Shown here: one piece after another, positions 13,259-21,411 of the stretch
Position numbering within the stretch: position 1 is the first letter of the stretch
Layout of the letters: each line of letters opens with the position of its first letter
NCBI GenBank assembly: GCA_038236965.1
Contig: JBBRZF010000038.1
Coordinates: 1-23,500 of the forward strand
Origin: JBBRZF01 sp038236965
Lineage (GTDB): Bacteria; Acidobacteriota; Terriglobia; Terriglobales; Acidobacteriaceae
DNA length: 23,500 bases
Direction: 5' to 3'
Program-made: the position numbers and the translations under genes
The notes under the pieces: model-generated
The model's database searches: none
What the model was told of the DNA's origin: nothing
The model's input: the letters and a program-made list of their open reading frames with translations, nothing else

Positions 13259-14566
13259 ATGTTCCCTAAGAAGTCCTGTAGGAAATTATTCGTATTTCTG
13301 TTTATCGCAGTTCTCGCAGCCACGGCGCAGCAACCGCAGCCGACTCCTGTAACTCCGGCCGCACAATCCGTACTTAGCCTGGACGATGTAGTCCGCGAAG
13401 TTCTTGCCGTCAACCCTGCGATCGCAAGTTCACGCCACACCATTGAGGCGCAGCGCCGCCGCATAACGCAGGCTGGCGCGCTCCCCGATCCCAACCTCAC
13501 CGTCTCCTGGATGGGCGACCCCGTGCCGTTCAAGACGCAAAGCATGGATCCGTCGAGCTATCGCGGAATCACCGCGATGCAGATGTTCCCGCTGGGCGGC
13601 AAGCGCGAGTTGCGCCGGGAGATGGCGCGTAAAGAAGTTGTCGTCTCCGAAGCCGATAAGACCGCAACCGAACGCCGGCTCGTTGCCGAAGCGAAGGCGG
13701 CCTTCTATGACTATTCATTCGCCGACAAGGCGCTGACCATCACTGCGCGGAACAAGGCCCGTCTGCAGCAACTCGCCGAAATCTCCGAAGCTCGCTATCG
13801 AGTCGGCAAGGCCATGCAGCAGGACGTTCTGCGCGCACAAGTCGAAGTGTCGATGTTCCTTCAGCGGACGGTGACCCTGGAGCAACAGCGCTCGATCGCT
13901 GCCGCGCGCCTGAACACGCTCATGGGACGCCCGGTTGACGCCTCACTCCCCCCTGCGGCAGCGGATCTCAAGAAAGACACACTCCCCGACCTCTCCGCGC
14001 TGCTCCCGATCGCCGAAACTGGAGACCCCATGCTTAAGCGTGAGCAGGGCATGGTCGAACGCAACCAGGTCGCCATCACCATGGCGCAGAAGGAATTCGT
14101 GCCCGATCTTTCGGTCGGATATATGTACCAGCAGCGACCCGGCATGCCCGACATGAACGGCATGCAATTCACCATCAATCTTCCTATCTTCTACCGGTCA
14201 AAACAGCGTGAAGGCGTTGCCCAGGCGAAGCAGGAACTCCTCGCCGCCGAACGCAGTCATGATGCGCGGCACCTGGAACTCACCTACGAACTGAAGCAGA
14301 TGTATGCGATGGCCGTCGGTGCAAACAAGATGCTGGACCTCTACAACGACGCCATCATTCCCCAGGCGGAATTGGCGTTGCAGTCCGCGCAATCGTCCTA
14401 TTCTGTCGGAAACGTGGACTTCTTAACGCTCGTCACCAACTTCACGACGATCAATGGATACGAGGTCGACTACTACCGCCAACTCGCGGATTACGAGATT
14501 GCGCTGGCGCGTATGGAAGCGCTTACCGGCGATCTGGGCCAGGCCAACACCAAGGAGACAAAGTGA
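13259..14566 (+). CDS. TolC-family outer-membrane efflux channel (CusC-like)
   Basis: This 435-residue protein forms the outer-membrane duct of the tripartite metal pump. It has a Sec signal (residues 1 to about 24, ending ATAQ) and two OEP-type repeats rich in long helices. Examples are SLDDVVREVLAVNPAI near residue 40, RYRVGKAMQQDVLRAQVEV near 180, ARLNTLMGRP near 215, and the matching second repeat with SYSVGNVDFLTLVTNFTTIN near 380. Repeated Met in PGMPDMNGMQF is seen in the middle. Length fits the family (420-480). The frame is open back to 13211, but ATG 13259 starts the signal. The TGA stop at 14564 overlaps the start of the adaptor gene, so the two are translationally coupled. Confidence 0.9.
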   Translation: MFPKKSCRKLFVFLFIAVLAATAQQPQPTPVTPAAQSVLSLDDVVREVLAVNPAIASSRHTIEAQRRRITQAGALPDPNLTVSWMGDPVPFKTQSMDPSSYRGITAMQMFPLGGKRELRREMARKEVVVSEADKTATERRLVAEAKAAFYDYSFADKALTITARNKARLQQLAEISEARYRVGKAMQQDVLRAQVEVSMFLQRTVTLEQQRSIAAARLNTLMGRPVDASLPPAAADLKKDTLPDLSALLPIAETGDPMLKREQGMVERNQVAITMAQKEFVPDLSVGYMYQQRPGMPDMNGMQFTINLPIFYRSKQREGVAQAKQELLAAERSHDARHLELTYELKQMYAMAVGANKMLDLYNDAIIPQAELALQSAQSSYSVGNVDFLTLVTNFTTINGYEVDYYRQLADYEIALARMEALTGDLGQANTKETK

Positions 14567-15969
14567 TGGAAAGCCATACCAAAAAGATTCTTCGTATTTC
14601 CGCAGTCGTGGCCGTGGCCGTTCTGATCGCAATCGTTTTTGTAGGTGGCAGGTTCCTGAAAACCAAGTCCACCAGTGCGCAGACTGCGCCGCAATCATCG
14701 GGCGAGCGCAAGGTTCAGTACTGGTACGACGCAATGAATCCGCAGCACACCTACGACAAGCCCGGCAAAGCTCCAGACGGCATGGACCTGGTTCCAAAGT
14801 ACGCAGAAGAACAACCAGCGGCAGCCGCCAACAGCAGCAAGAAGGTCGTCTTCTGGTATGACCCGATGCACCCGAATTACAAGTCCGACAAGCCAGGCAT
14901 CGCTCCCGACTGCGGCATGGACCTGGTGCCGATGTACGAGGGCCAGGGTGCAATCGAGAACGGCATGATCAAGGTCGCGCCCGAGCGTCAGCGCGCACTG
15001 GGTGTTCGCACTTCGGTAGCCGAAGAGAAAGTCATCTTGCGCACGGTGCGAACCTCCGGACAGATCATCGCCGACGAGACCCGCATCGCGCATGTCCACG
15101 TAAAAACTCAGGGATGGATCGAAAAGGTCTACGTAGATTTCGTCGGACAGCTTGTCCACAAAGGACAGCCGCTGTTCACCATCTACAGCCCCGATCTGGT
15201 CGCCACGCAGGAAGAGTATTTGATCGCCAAACGCGGCCAACAATCGCTCGGCACTTCGTCCTTCAAGGAAGTCGCGCAAAGTTCGCAATCACTGTTGGCC
15301 TCCGCTCGCCAGCGACTTCGCCTCTGGGACCTGAGCGAAGCGCAGATCAAGCGACTCGATGAAACGGGTGAAGTAAACAAGACCATCACCGTCTACTCTC
15401 CAGCCACAGGCTACGTCACGGACCGCAAGGCATTCCCTAACGTCTCCGTCAATTCAGAGACGGACATCTACACCATCGCCGATCTCTCGCGACTCTGGGT
15501 CGTCGCCGATGTGTACGAATCCGAGATGCCATACGTGAAGGTCGGACAGCCGGCAACGATGACGCTGAGCTACATCCCCGGAAAAAGTTATAAGGGACGC
15601 GTCACCTACAGCTATCCCACTCTCGATCCGCAGACGCATACCGCGAAGGTGCGCATCGACGTCGCAAACCCCGGCCTCATGCTGAAGCCGAATATGTTCT
15701 CCGACGTCGAACTGCAGATCACCTACGGCAAGCACATCATTGTTCCGCAAGAGGCCGTGCTCAATAGTGGCAAGACGCAAAGTGTCTTCGTCGTCCACGA
15801 AGACGGAGCCTTCGAGCCTCGCGAAGTGACCGTTGGCCCGACCGTCGATGGCAACACCATCATTGAGTTCGGCCTTGAAAAAGGCGAAACCATCGTGACC
15901 TCTGGCAACTTCCTGCTCGATTCAGAGAGCCGCATGAAGTCAGCCGTCACCAGCGAAAAGAAGCAGTAG
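14566..15969 (+). CDS. cusB: RND efflux periplasmic adaptor (CusB-like) with two heavy-metal-binding domains
   Basis: This 467-residue membrane-fusion protein links the inner-membrane pump to the channel. A signal anchor (residues 8-28) is followed by two copies of the short heavy-metal-binding domain. Copy 1 (residues 52-79) reads YDAMNP and APDGMDLVP; copy 2 (97-124) reads YDPMHP and APDCGMDLVP. Copy 2 keeps the His102 and Cys116 expected of the family, while copy 1 has Asn in place of His and lacks the Cys. A barrel-sandwich and beta-barrel adaptor core follows (GWIEKVYVDFVGQLVHKGQ, SPATGYVTDRKAFPNVSV, LWVVADVYESEMPYVKVGQ). ATG 14566 lies 8 bp after AGGAG and overlaps the preceding stop by one base. 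GTG 14563 is an alternative. Confidence 0.93.
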   Translation: MESHTKKILRISAVVAVAVLIAIVFVGGRFLKTKSTSAQTAPQSSGERKVQYWYDAMNPQHTYDKPGKAPDGMDLVPKYAEEQPAAAANSSKKVVFWYDPMHPNYKSDKPGIAPDCGMDLVPMYEGQGAIENGMIKVAPERQRALGVRTSVAEEKVILRTVRTSGQIIADETRIAHVHVKTQGWIEKVYVDFVGQLVHKGQPLFTIYSPDLVATQEEYLIAKRGQQSLGTSSFKEVAQSSQSLLASARQRLRLWDLSEAQIKRLDETGEVNKTITVYSPATGYVTDRKAFPNVSVNSETDIYTIADLSRLWVVADVYESEMPYVKVGQPATMTLSYIPGKSYKGRVTYSYPTLDPQTHTAKVRIDVANPGLMLKPNMFSDVELQITYGKHIIVPQEAVLNSGKTQSVFVVHEDGAFEPREVTVGPTVDGNTIIEFGLEKGETIVTSGNFLLDSESRMKSAVTSEKKQ

Positions 15970-15979
15970 GGGAGGCGAC

Positions 15980-16057
15980 ATGGAAAGCACATTGCTACTG
16001 CCGCCTACTCGTATTGAAGTCCTTACGCCGCCAACTTCGGAGTGTCTCGATGATTAA
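15980..16057 (+). CDS. Possible 25-codon leader peptide overlapping the cusA start
   Basis: An ATG at 15980 is preceded by GGGGAGG at a 4-bp spacing, a stronger ribosome site than that of cusA itself. The frame runs 25 codons and stops with TAA at 16055, overlapping the cusA start region by 8 bp. The peptide has no obvious signal or motif; it includes LLLPP, TPP and one Cys. It could couple translation of cusA to the preceding gene or act as a regulatory leader. It could also be a decayed upstream start. No homology is claimed. Confidence 0.3.
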   Translation: MESTLLLPPTRIEVLTPPTSECLDD

Positions 16058-19000
16058 CAAAATTATTGATTTCAGCGCCAACCACAAATTCATGGTGCTG
16101 ATACTCATCGCAGTGGCAGCCATCTTCGGTGTGCACTCGTTGATGAACACCAAGCTGGACGCGATCCCCGATCTCAGCGATACGCAGGTTATCGTGTACG
16201 GCAAGTGGGACCGCAGCCCTGACATTATCGAAGACCAGGTCACCTATCCCATCACCTCGGCCTTGCTCGGAATGCCCAAGGTGAAGGACATTCGTGGCTT
16301 CTCGGATTTCGGCTACTCCTACATCTACATCATCTTCGACGAAGGCACCGACATCTATTGGGCACGTTCGCGGACGCTTGAATACCTCAGCTCGATCACT
16401 CCTAAGCTACCCAAAGGGGTGAGTATAGAGCTGGCAAAGGACGCGACCGCCGTTGGCTGGGTCTATCAATATGCCCTCGTCGATGAGACCGGCCAGTACA
16501 GCCTCGAGCAGATGCGCAGCTATCAGGACTGGTATCTGCGCTACGCATTGCAGGCTGTGCCGGGAGTTGCCGAAGTGGTTCCCGTCGGCGGATTCGTTCG
16601 CGAATACCAGATCAATATCGACCCCAACCGCCTGCTTGCCTACAAGCTCCCCATCAACATGGTCACCGACGCCATCAAGAAATCCAACAACGAAGTCGGC
16701 GCCCGACTGATCGAGTTCTCCGGACGCGAATACATGGTTCGCGGCAAGGGATACATCAAGTCGCTCGACGACATCGGCAACATCGTCGTAATGACGAATC
16801 CGCAGTCTGGCACACCCGTGCGCGTGAAGGAGATTGGGACTGTGACCTTCGGTCCCGACATGCGCCGCGGCGTCGCCGAACTCGACGGACGCGGCGAAGT
16901 CGTCGGTGGCGTCGTCATCATGCGCTTTGGCGAAAACGCGCAAAAGGTGATCGAGCAGGTAAAAGCCAAGATCACCGAGCTCCAACCAACACTTCCCAAG
17001 GGGCTCAAACTCGTCAATACGTATGACCGTTCCGATCTTATCGATCGTTCCATCGACAACCTCAAGCACACTCTGCTCGAAGAATTGATCATTGTCAGCC
17101 TGGTGATTCTGATCTTCCTCTGGCACTTTCCCAGCGCGATGATTCCCATCATTACCATCCCCATCGCCATACTGCTTGCCTTCATACCAATCCAAATGTC
17201 GGGCATGACGGCGAACATCATGTCGCTCGGAGGAATCGCCATTGCTATCGGCGCAATGGTCGATGCCGCCGTAGTGGTTGTGGAACAGACACATAAAAAG
17301 CTGGAGCTATGGGAAGCCGAAGGTCGCAAGGGAGATTACAAGGACGTCATCGTTTCTGCCGTCAAAGAAGTTGGCGGACCAAGCTTCTTTGCCTTGCTCG
17401 TCATCGCCGTATCTTTCCTTCCGGTCTTCACCCTGGAAGCCCAGGAAGGCCGCCTCTTCAAGCCACTGGCTTTCACGAAGACGTTTGCCATGGTCATCGC
17501 CGCGGTGTTGGCCATCACGCTCGACCCTGCGATGCGGCTCATCTTCACCCACATGAAGGAATACAAATTCCGGCCTGCGTGGTTGTCGCGAGTCGCGAAC
17601 TCTCTTCTTGTTGGAAAGATTCACAGTGAAGAGAACCATCCCATCAGCCGTCCTTTGATGAAGCTCTATCACCCCGTCGTCGAGTTTGTACTTGAATATC
17701 GCTGGCTCACCATCGGCGCAGCCGTTTTGCTCATGGCGCTCACCGTCCCGGTGTACATGAAACTCGGCTCGGAATTCATGCCGCCGCTCGATGAAGGCAC
17801 GCTGCTCTACATGCCGACCACGCTGCCGGGAATTTCGGTCGGCCAGGCTACCAACATTCTTCAGGAACAGGACCGCATCATCAAAACTTTCCCTGAAGTT
17901 GAGCGAGTGTTTGGCAAGGCAGGCAGAGCGGAGAGTGCCACCGATCCCGCGCCCTATTCCATGATGGAGACCACCATCATCCTGAAGCCGCATGAACAAT
18001 GGCCAAAGCGTAAACGATGGTACTCGGACACCGCTCCGCACTGGATGCAGGGAGCGCTCGGACGTTTCTGGCCCGACCACAAGACAACGAACGAACTCAC
18101 CTACGGCCCCGGTGGACTGAACGAAGCGCTCAGCTTCCCGGGTGTCGCCAATGCCTGGACGATGCCGATCAAGGCTCGCACCGACATGCTCACCACTGGC
18201 ATACGAACTCCCGTCGGGGTGAAGGTGCTGGGCTCCGATCTTGCGGAGATCGAACGCATCGGCCGCGACATCGAAACGGCCCTCAAGCCTGTCCCCGGCA
18301 CCACCAGCGTCTTCGCCGAACGCACCACCGGCGGATACTTTCTCGACTTCGATTTGAAGCGGGATCAACTTGCCCGCTACGGTCTTACCGTTGAAGAAGC
18401 GCAAGACGTATTGATGTCCGCGGTAGGCGGCGACCCGGTTACGACCACCGTCGAAGGACGCGAGCGCTACCCCGTGAACGTCCGCTATCTGCGCGATTTC
18501 CGCAGCGACATTCAATCGCTGGAACGCGTGCTGGTAACCACGCCCTCGGGCGCGCAAATTCCGTTCGGACAGATCGCAACCATCTCCATGAAAAGCGGCC
18601 CCGGAATGATTCGCGACGAGAACGGACGCCTCAGCGGATACGTCTACGTCGATGTCTCCGGGCGCGACATCGGCAGCTACGTCCAGGACGCACGCAACGC
18701 CGTCTTGCAGAAGGTGAGCGTGCCTGCCGGTTACCAGATCGTCTGGAGCGGACAGTACGAATCCATGTTGCGTGTCCGTGAACGCCTCAAACTCGTGCTG
18801 CCCATCACGCTGCTGATCGTCTTCCTGCTGCTGTATGCGAACACAGGCTCAACCGTGAAGACCGTCATCATCCTTCTTGCTGTGCCGTTCTCGGCTATCG
18901 GCGCTGTCTGGATGATGTACTGGCTCGGATACAACATGAGCGTCGCCGTCTGGGTCGGCCTCATTGCACTGCTCGGTGTCGACGCCGAAACTGCGGTATT

Positions 19001-19352
19001 CATGCTGCTATATCTCGACCTCGCTTATCACGAGGCACGGGACAAAGGCATGCTAAACAGTTGGGACGACCTGCGCGAGGCCATCGTGCACGGCGCCGTG
19101 AAGCGTCTGCGTCCAAAGATCATGACGGTCGCCTGCATGTTCTTCGGCCTGCTTCCCATCATGTGGTCCACCGGAGCAGGAGCCGACGTAATGAAGCGCA
19201 TCGCCGCCCCGATGATCGGCGGCATCGTGACCAGCTTCATCATGGAACTGATCGTCTATCCGCCCATCTTCGCTATCTGGAAATGGAACTGGGAAGTAAA
19301 GCCTGCGCTCGCGCGCAAGGCCGAATCCCAAGTAATCGTTCACGCTGATTAG
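16050..19352 (+). CDS. cusA: CusA-type RND copper/silver efflux pump
   Basis: This 1100-residue inner-membrane proton antiporter expels Cu(I)/Ag(I) through the CusC/B duct. Two RND halves each have a large periplasmic loop. Asp405 in AIGAMVDAAVVV matches the proton-relay Asp405 of E. coli CusA. The three substrate methionines of CusA (573, 623 and 672) correspond to Met588 (LLYMPTTLPG), Met638 (YSMMETTIILKP) and Met713 (RTDMLTTG), which supports a monovalent-metal substrate over Zn/Co/Ni. An insertion of about 25 residues between the last two contains the segment around FWPDHKTTNELTYGPGG. Other landmarks are DAIPDLSDTQVIVYGKWDRS and RPKIMTVACMFFGLLPIMWS. The frame is open back to 16014; ATG 16050 gives the conserved N-terminus MINKIIDFS and has GGAG 7-8 bp upstream. 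Confidence 0.96.
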   Translation: MINKIIDFSANHKFMVLILIAVAAIFGVHSLMNTKLDAIPDLSDTQVIVYGKWDRSPDIIEDQVTYPITSALLGMPKVKDIRGFSDFGYSYIYIIFDEGTDIYWARSRTLEYLSSITPKLPKGVSIELAKDATAVGWVYQYALVDETGQYSLEQMRSYQDWYLRYALQAVPGVAEVVPVGGFVREYQINIDPNRLLAYKLPINMVTDAIKKSNNEVGARLIEFSGREYMVRGKGYIKSLDDIGNIVVMTNPQSGTPVRVKEIGTVTFGPDMRRGVAELDGRGEVVGGVVIMRFGENAQKVIEQVKAKITELQPTLPKGLKLVNTYDRSDLIDRSIDNLKHTLLEELIIVSLVILIFLWHFPSAMIPIITIPIAILLAFIPIQMSGMTANIMSLGGIAIAIGAMVDAAVVVVEQTHKKLELWEAEGRKGDYKDVIVSAVKEVGGPSFFALLVIAVSFLPVFTLEAQEGRLFKPLAFTKTFAMVIAAVLAITLDPAMRLIFTHMKEYKFRPAWLSRVANSLLVGKIHSEENHPISRPLMKLYHPVVEFVLEYRWLTIGAAVLLMALTVPVYMKLGSEFMPPLDEGTLLYMPTTLPGISVGQATNILQEQDRIIKTFPEVERVFGKAGRAESATDPAPYSMMETTIILKPHEQWPKRKRWYSDTAPHWMQGALGRFWPDHKTTNELTYGPGGLNEALSFPGVANAWTMPIKARTDMLTTGIRTPVGVKVLGSDLAEIERIGRDIETALKPVPGTTSVFAERTTGGYFLDFDLKRDQLARYGLTVEEAQDVLMSAVGGDPVTTTVEGRERYPVNVRYLRDFRSDIQSLERVLVTTPSGAQIPFGQIATISMKSGPGMIRDENGRLSGYVYVDVSGRDIGSYVQDARNAVLQKVSVPAGYQIVWSGQYESMLRVRERLKLVLPITLLIVFLLLYANTGSTVKTVIILLAVPFSAIGAVWMMYWLGYNMSVAVWVGLIALLGVDAETAVFMLLYLDLAYHEARDKGMLNSWDDLREAIVHGAVKRLRPKIMTVACMFFGLLPIMWSTGAGADVMKRIAAPMIGGIVTSFIMELIVYPPIFAIWKWNWEVKPALARKAESQVIVHAD

Positions 19353-19385
19353 AAATATCAGGAACTAACTTCAAGGAGTCCTTTT

Positions 19386-19706
19386 ATGAAAACGAAATTG
19401 TTCACTGTCCTTGCACTTGCTCTTACCATCGCGATGCCGGTGTTGGCGTCCCAGACTTCGCTCACTGGCGTCCTTACGGATGACATGTGCACGAAAAAAC
19501 ATATGTCGCCCGGCAAATCGAATGCCGATTGCGTTCGCGAATGCGCGAAGCACGGCGCGAAGTACGTCGTCGTCACCGGAGGCAAAGTTGTTGAGCTACA
19601 TGGAAAGCAGGAACAACTCAGTGAGTTCGCGGGACAGAAGGTGAAGATCACCGGCAACCTCATCGGCAAGTCGTTGACAGTGTCCTCGATCGAGGCTGCC
19701 CAGTAA
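19386..19706 (+). CDS. Small exported Cys-containing protein, DUF5818-like
   Basis: This 106-residue protein has a Sec signal (residues 1 to about 21, ending VLA). A mature domain of short strands follows: SLTGVLTDDMC, YVVVTGGKVVELHG and GQKVKITGNLIGKSLTVSSIE. These suggest a small OB-like barrel. Cys35, Cys49 and Cys53 with His39, Met40 and His56 (KKHMSPG, ADCVRECAKHG) form a possible metal or disulfide site. The layout resembles, from memory, small proteins common in Acidobacteria (DUF5818), whose function is unknown. AAGGAG lies 9 bp before the ATG. It is 33 bp downstream of cusA and ends the operon before a hairpin, so a role in periplasmic metal handling is plausible but unproven. Confidence 0.75.
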   Translation: MKTKLFTVLALALTIAMPVLASQTSLTGVLTDDMCTKKHMSPGKSNADCVRECAKHGAKYVVVTGGKVVELHGKQEQLSEFAGQKVKITGNLIGKSLTVSSIEAAQ

Positions 19707-19713
19707 GGGAGTC

Positions 19714-19734
19714 GCGGGTGCAGAACGCACCCGC
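19714..19734. terminator. Hairpin between convergent operons
   Basis: A perfect 8-bp stem (GCGGGTGC / GCACCCGC) with a 5-base loop begins 8 bp after the stop of the last cus-cluster gene and 58 bp past the end of the convergent cbiO gene. The + strand continues ATTCCCCC rather than a T run. Position suggests a bidirectional terminator or RNA 3' end. Confidence 0.55.
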
Positions 19735-19791
19735 ATTCCCCCTCGAACTCGCTTCCGTACCTTGGCGCGGCGCACGTCCTACTTGGCAACT

Positions 19792-20595
19792 TCAAGCATC
19801 GTGGGAATGTTTGTGCAGGTGCGGATGCGAATGCATCGTGCTTCCGTGCTTGTGGCGATGCTCATGCACAAGATTCGCCCGCAGCAGCAGTTCCGTGTCC
19901 GCCAGGATGCTGGTCGGCGTGCCCGTGGCAATGATCGCCCCCGAGTCCATCACGTAAACGATGTCTGCTATTTCCTCCAGCATCTCCAACTGATGGGTCG
20001 CGGTGATGATGGTCTTCGTCGTGCTCTTCCAATCCTGTATCAGGTCCACCACGCGACTTTGGCTACGCGGATCCAGCGCCGCCGTAGGCTCATCCAGCAG
20101 CAGCACCTCGGGATCCATCACCAGCACCGATGCCAGCGCGACCTTCTTCTTCTCGCCGCCCGAGAGCCTGTACGGAGGACGTTCCCGCAGCCCATCCAGA
20201 TTCATCGAGTTCATGGTCGCATTCACCCTTCGCAGCACTTCTTCTTGCGACAAGCCCAGTTGCAGCGGTCCGAAAGCGATCTCGTCGAAAACCGTGGGAT
20301 TGAAAAGTTGTACATCGGGGTTCTGAAACACCAGCGATACCGCGCGCCGGAACCGCGCGTTGAACTCCGCATCGTTCAGCGATCTCTGCGTCAACGCTTC
20401 TTTCTGGAAAAAGATCGACCCGCTCGAGGGCAGATAAAGCCCGTCCAACATTCTTAACAGCGTGGATTTGCCCGAGCCATTCGCGCCCACCAGCGCGATG
20501 CGCTCTCCCTTCGCAATCGTCAGTCGCACACCGCGCAGCGCGGGTATGCCGTCGTAATCAAAGCTCACGTCGTCGAGTGTGAAAAGCGCTTCCAC
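19792..20595 (-). CDS. cbiO: ECF transporter ATPase for cobalt/nickel with His-rich tail
   Basis: This 267-residue ATPase powers metal uptake with CbiQ and CbiM. Visible motifs are Walker A GANGSGKST (about residues 37-45), Q-loop region VFQNPDVQLFNPTV, signature LSGGEKKKVALA, Walker B VLLLDEPTAALDP and the switch His in TATHQLEML. The last 30 residues are unusual: ten His in about 22 residues (HEHRHKHG, HSHPHLHKHSH), a likely Ni/Co-binding tail not needed for ATPase activity. The start is GTG 20595 with GGAAGG upstream, and the gene begins 3 bp after cbiQ. Cobalt versus nickel cannot be decided from the ATPase. Confidence 0.93.
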   Translation of the reverse strand: MEALFTLDDVSFDYDGIPALRGVRLTIAKGERIALVGANGSGKSTLLRMLDGLYLPSSGSIFFQKEALTQRSLNDAEFNARFRRAVSLVFQNPDVQLFNPTVFDEIAFGPLQLGLSQEEVLRRVNATMNSMNLDGLRERPPYRLSGGEKKKVALASVLVMDPEVLLLDEPTAALDPRSQSRVVDLIQDWKSTTKTIITATHQLEMLEEIADIVYVMDSGAIIATGTPTSILADTELLLRANLVHEHRHKHGSTMHSHPHLHKHSHDA

Positions 20596-20598
20596 CAG

Positions 20599-21411
20599 TT
20601 ACCTTCCCGCCCATATTGCCACGACCGCGCACGCCACAAAAGCCGCAACTCCCACGCCATCGCGGAAACGAAATTCAAAATCGTGCAGCAGATGCACTTC
20701 CCCGAGGAACCCCCGCGACTGCATCGCCAGAAAAACCTCGTTGCTCAGGTCGATGCTCTTGCTCATCAGCACCCCCGCCGTGCGCGCCAGCACGCGACGC
20801 TGTTCCCCCGCCGGCAGAGTCCCTATCACCCGGCTCTGTCTCGATTCGAACATCTGCTGGGCAACTTCGATGAAGAGAAAAATATAGCGATGCGTCATCG
20901 CCAGCATGGCAATCACTTCCGTTGGCACCCGCAACGAACGTAGCGCCTTAAGGATGTGCGTCCACGGAGTGCAAAGCACCAGCGTCGTCGTCAGCGTTAC
21001 CGCCGTCTCCACGCGCAGCACCAGCAGTCCCGCCGTCAAAACTCCCTGCGCCGTTATCGAAAGAAAGCCATTGCTCATCACCACGCGTCCCGGCGTAGTG
21101 AACAATGCGGGAATCGCAATCATCCCGGTGAATCCCAGCACGATCAACCATACCCGAAGAACCAGCGTCTTCAGCGGCACGCGCGAAAGCAGCGCCAGCG
21201 CGCATGCCATCACGAACAGCACTCCCACGACCTCTATCCGCCGCGACGCCGCTACCGCAACTACCAGCGTCAAAATTCCTATCAACCTCGCCCGCGGATC
21301 CAGCGCCTGAAGCAGACCCCGCCTGCCCGCCACCTCTTCCGAGATCAGCGCACGCGAAAGCGCGCGTGTGAAACTTCGCAACGTCGCCTCTACCGCCGTG
21401 TGGCCCTTCAT
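20599..21411 (-). CDS. cbiQ: ECF transporter transmembrane (T) component CbiQ/NikQ
   Basis: This 270-residue membrane protein couples the ATPase to the substrate-binding component. It starts with a soluble stretch ending QALDPRARLIGILTL, typical of CbiQ. Several hydrophobic helices follow (about residues 48-75, 85-105, 115-135, 145-165 and 250-268). The coupling motif MQSRGFLGEV (around residue 230) corresponds to the conserved Ala-x-x-Arg-Gly helix that docks on the ATPase. The start codon overlaps the cbiM stop by 4 bp (ATGA), showing translational coupling. Confidence 0.9.
   Translation of the reverse strand: MKGHTAVEATLRSFTRALSRALISEEVAGRRGLLQALDPRARLIGILTLVVAVAASRRIEVVGVLFVMACALALLSRVPLKTLVLRVWLIVLGFTGMIAIPALFTTPGRVVMSNGFLSITAQGVLTAGLLVLRVETAVTLTTTLVLCTPWTHILKALRSLRVPTEVIAMLAMTHRYIFLFIEVAQQMFESRQSRVIGTLPAGEQRRVLARTAGVLMSKSIDLSNEVFLAMQSRGFLGEVHLLHDFEFRFRDGVGVAAFVACAVVAIWAGR

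Noticed and set aside
17307..18557. 416-codon open frame on the - strand
   Set aside because: It lies wholly inside cusA on the opposite strand. Its composition is that expected of the antisense of GC-rich coding sequence, and no motif or ribosome site is seen.
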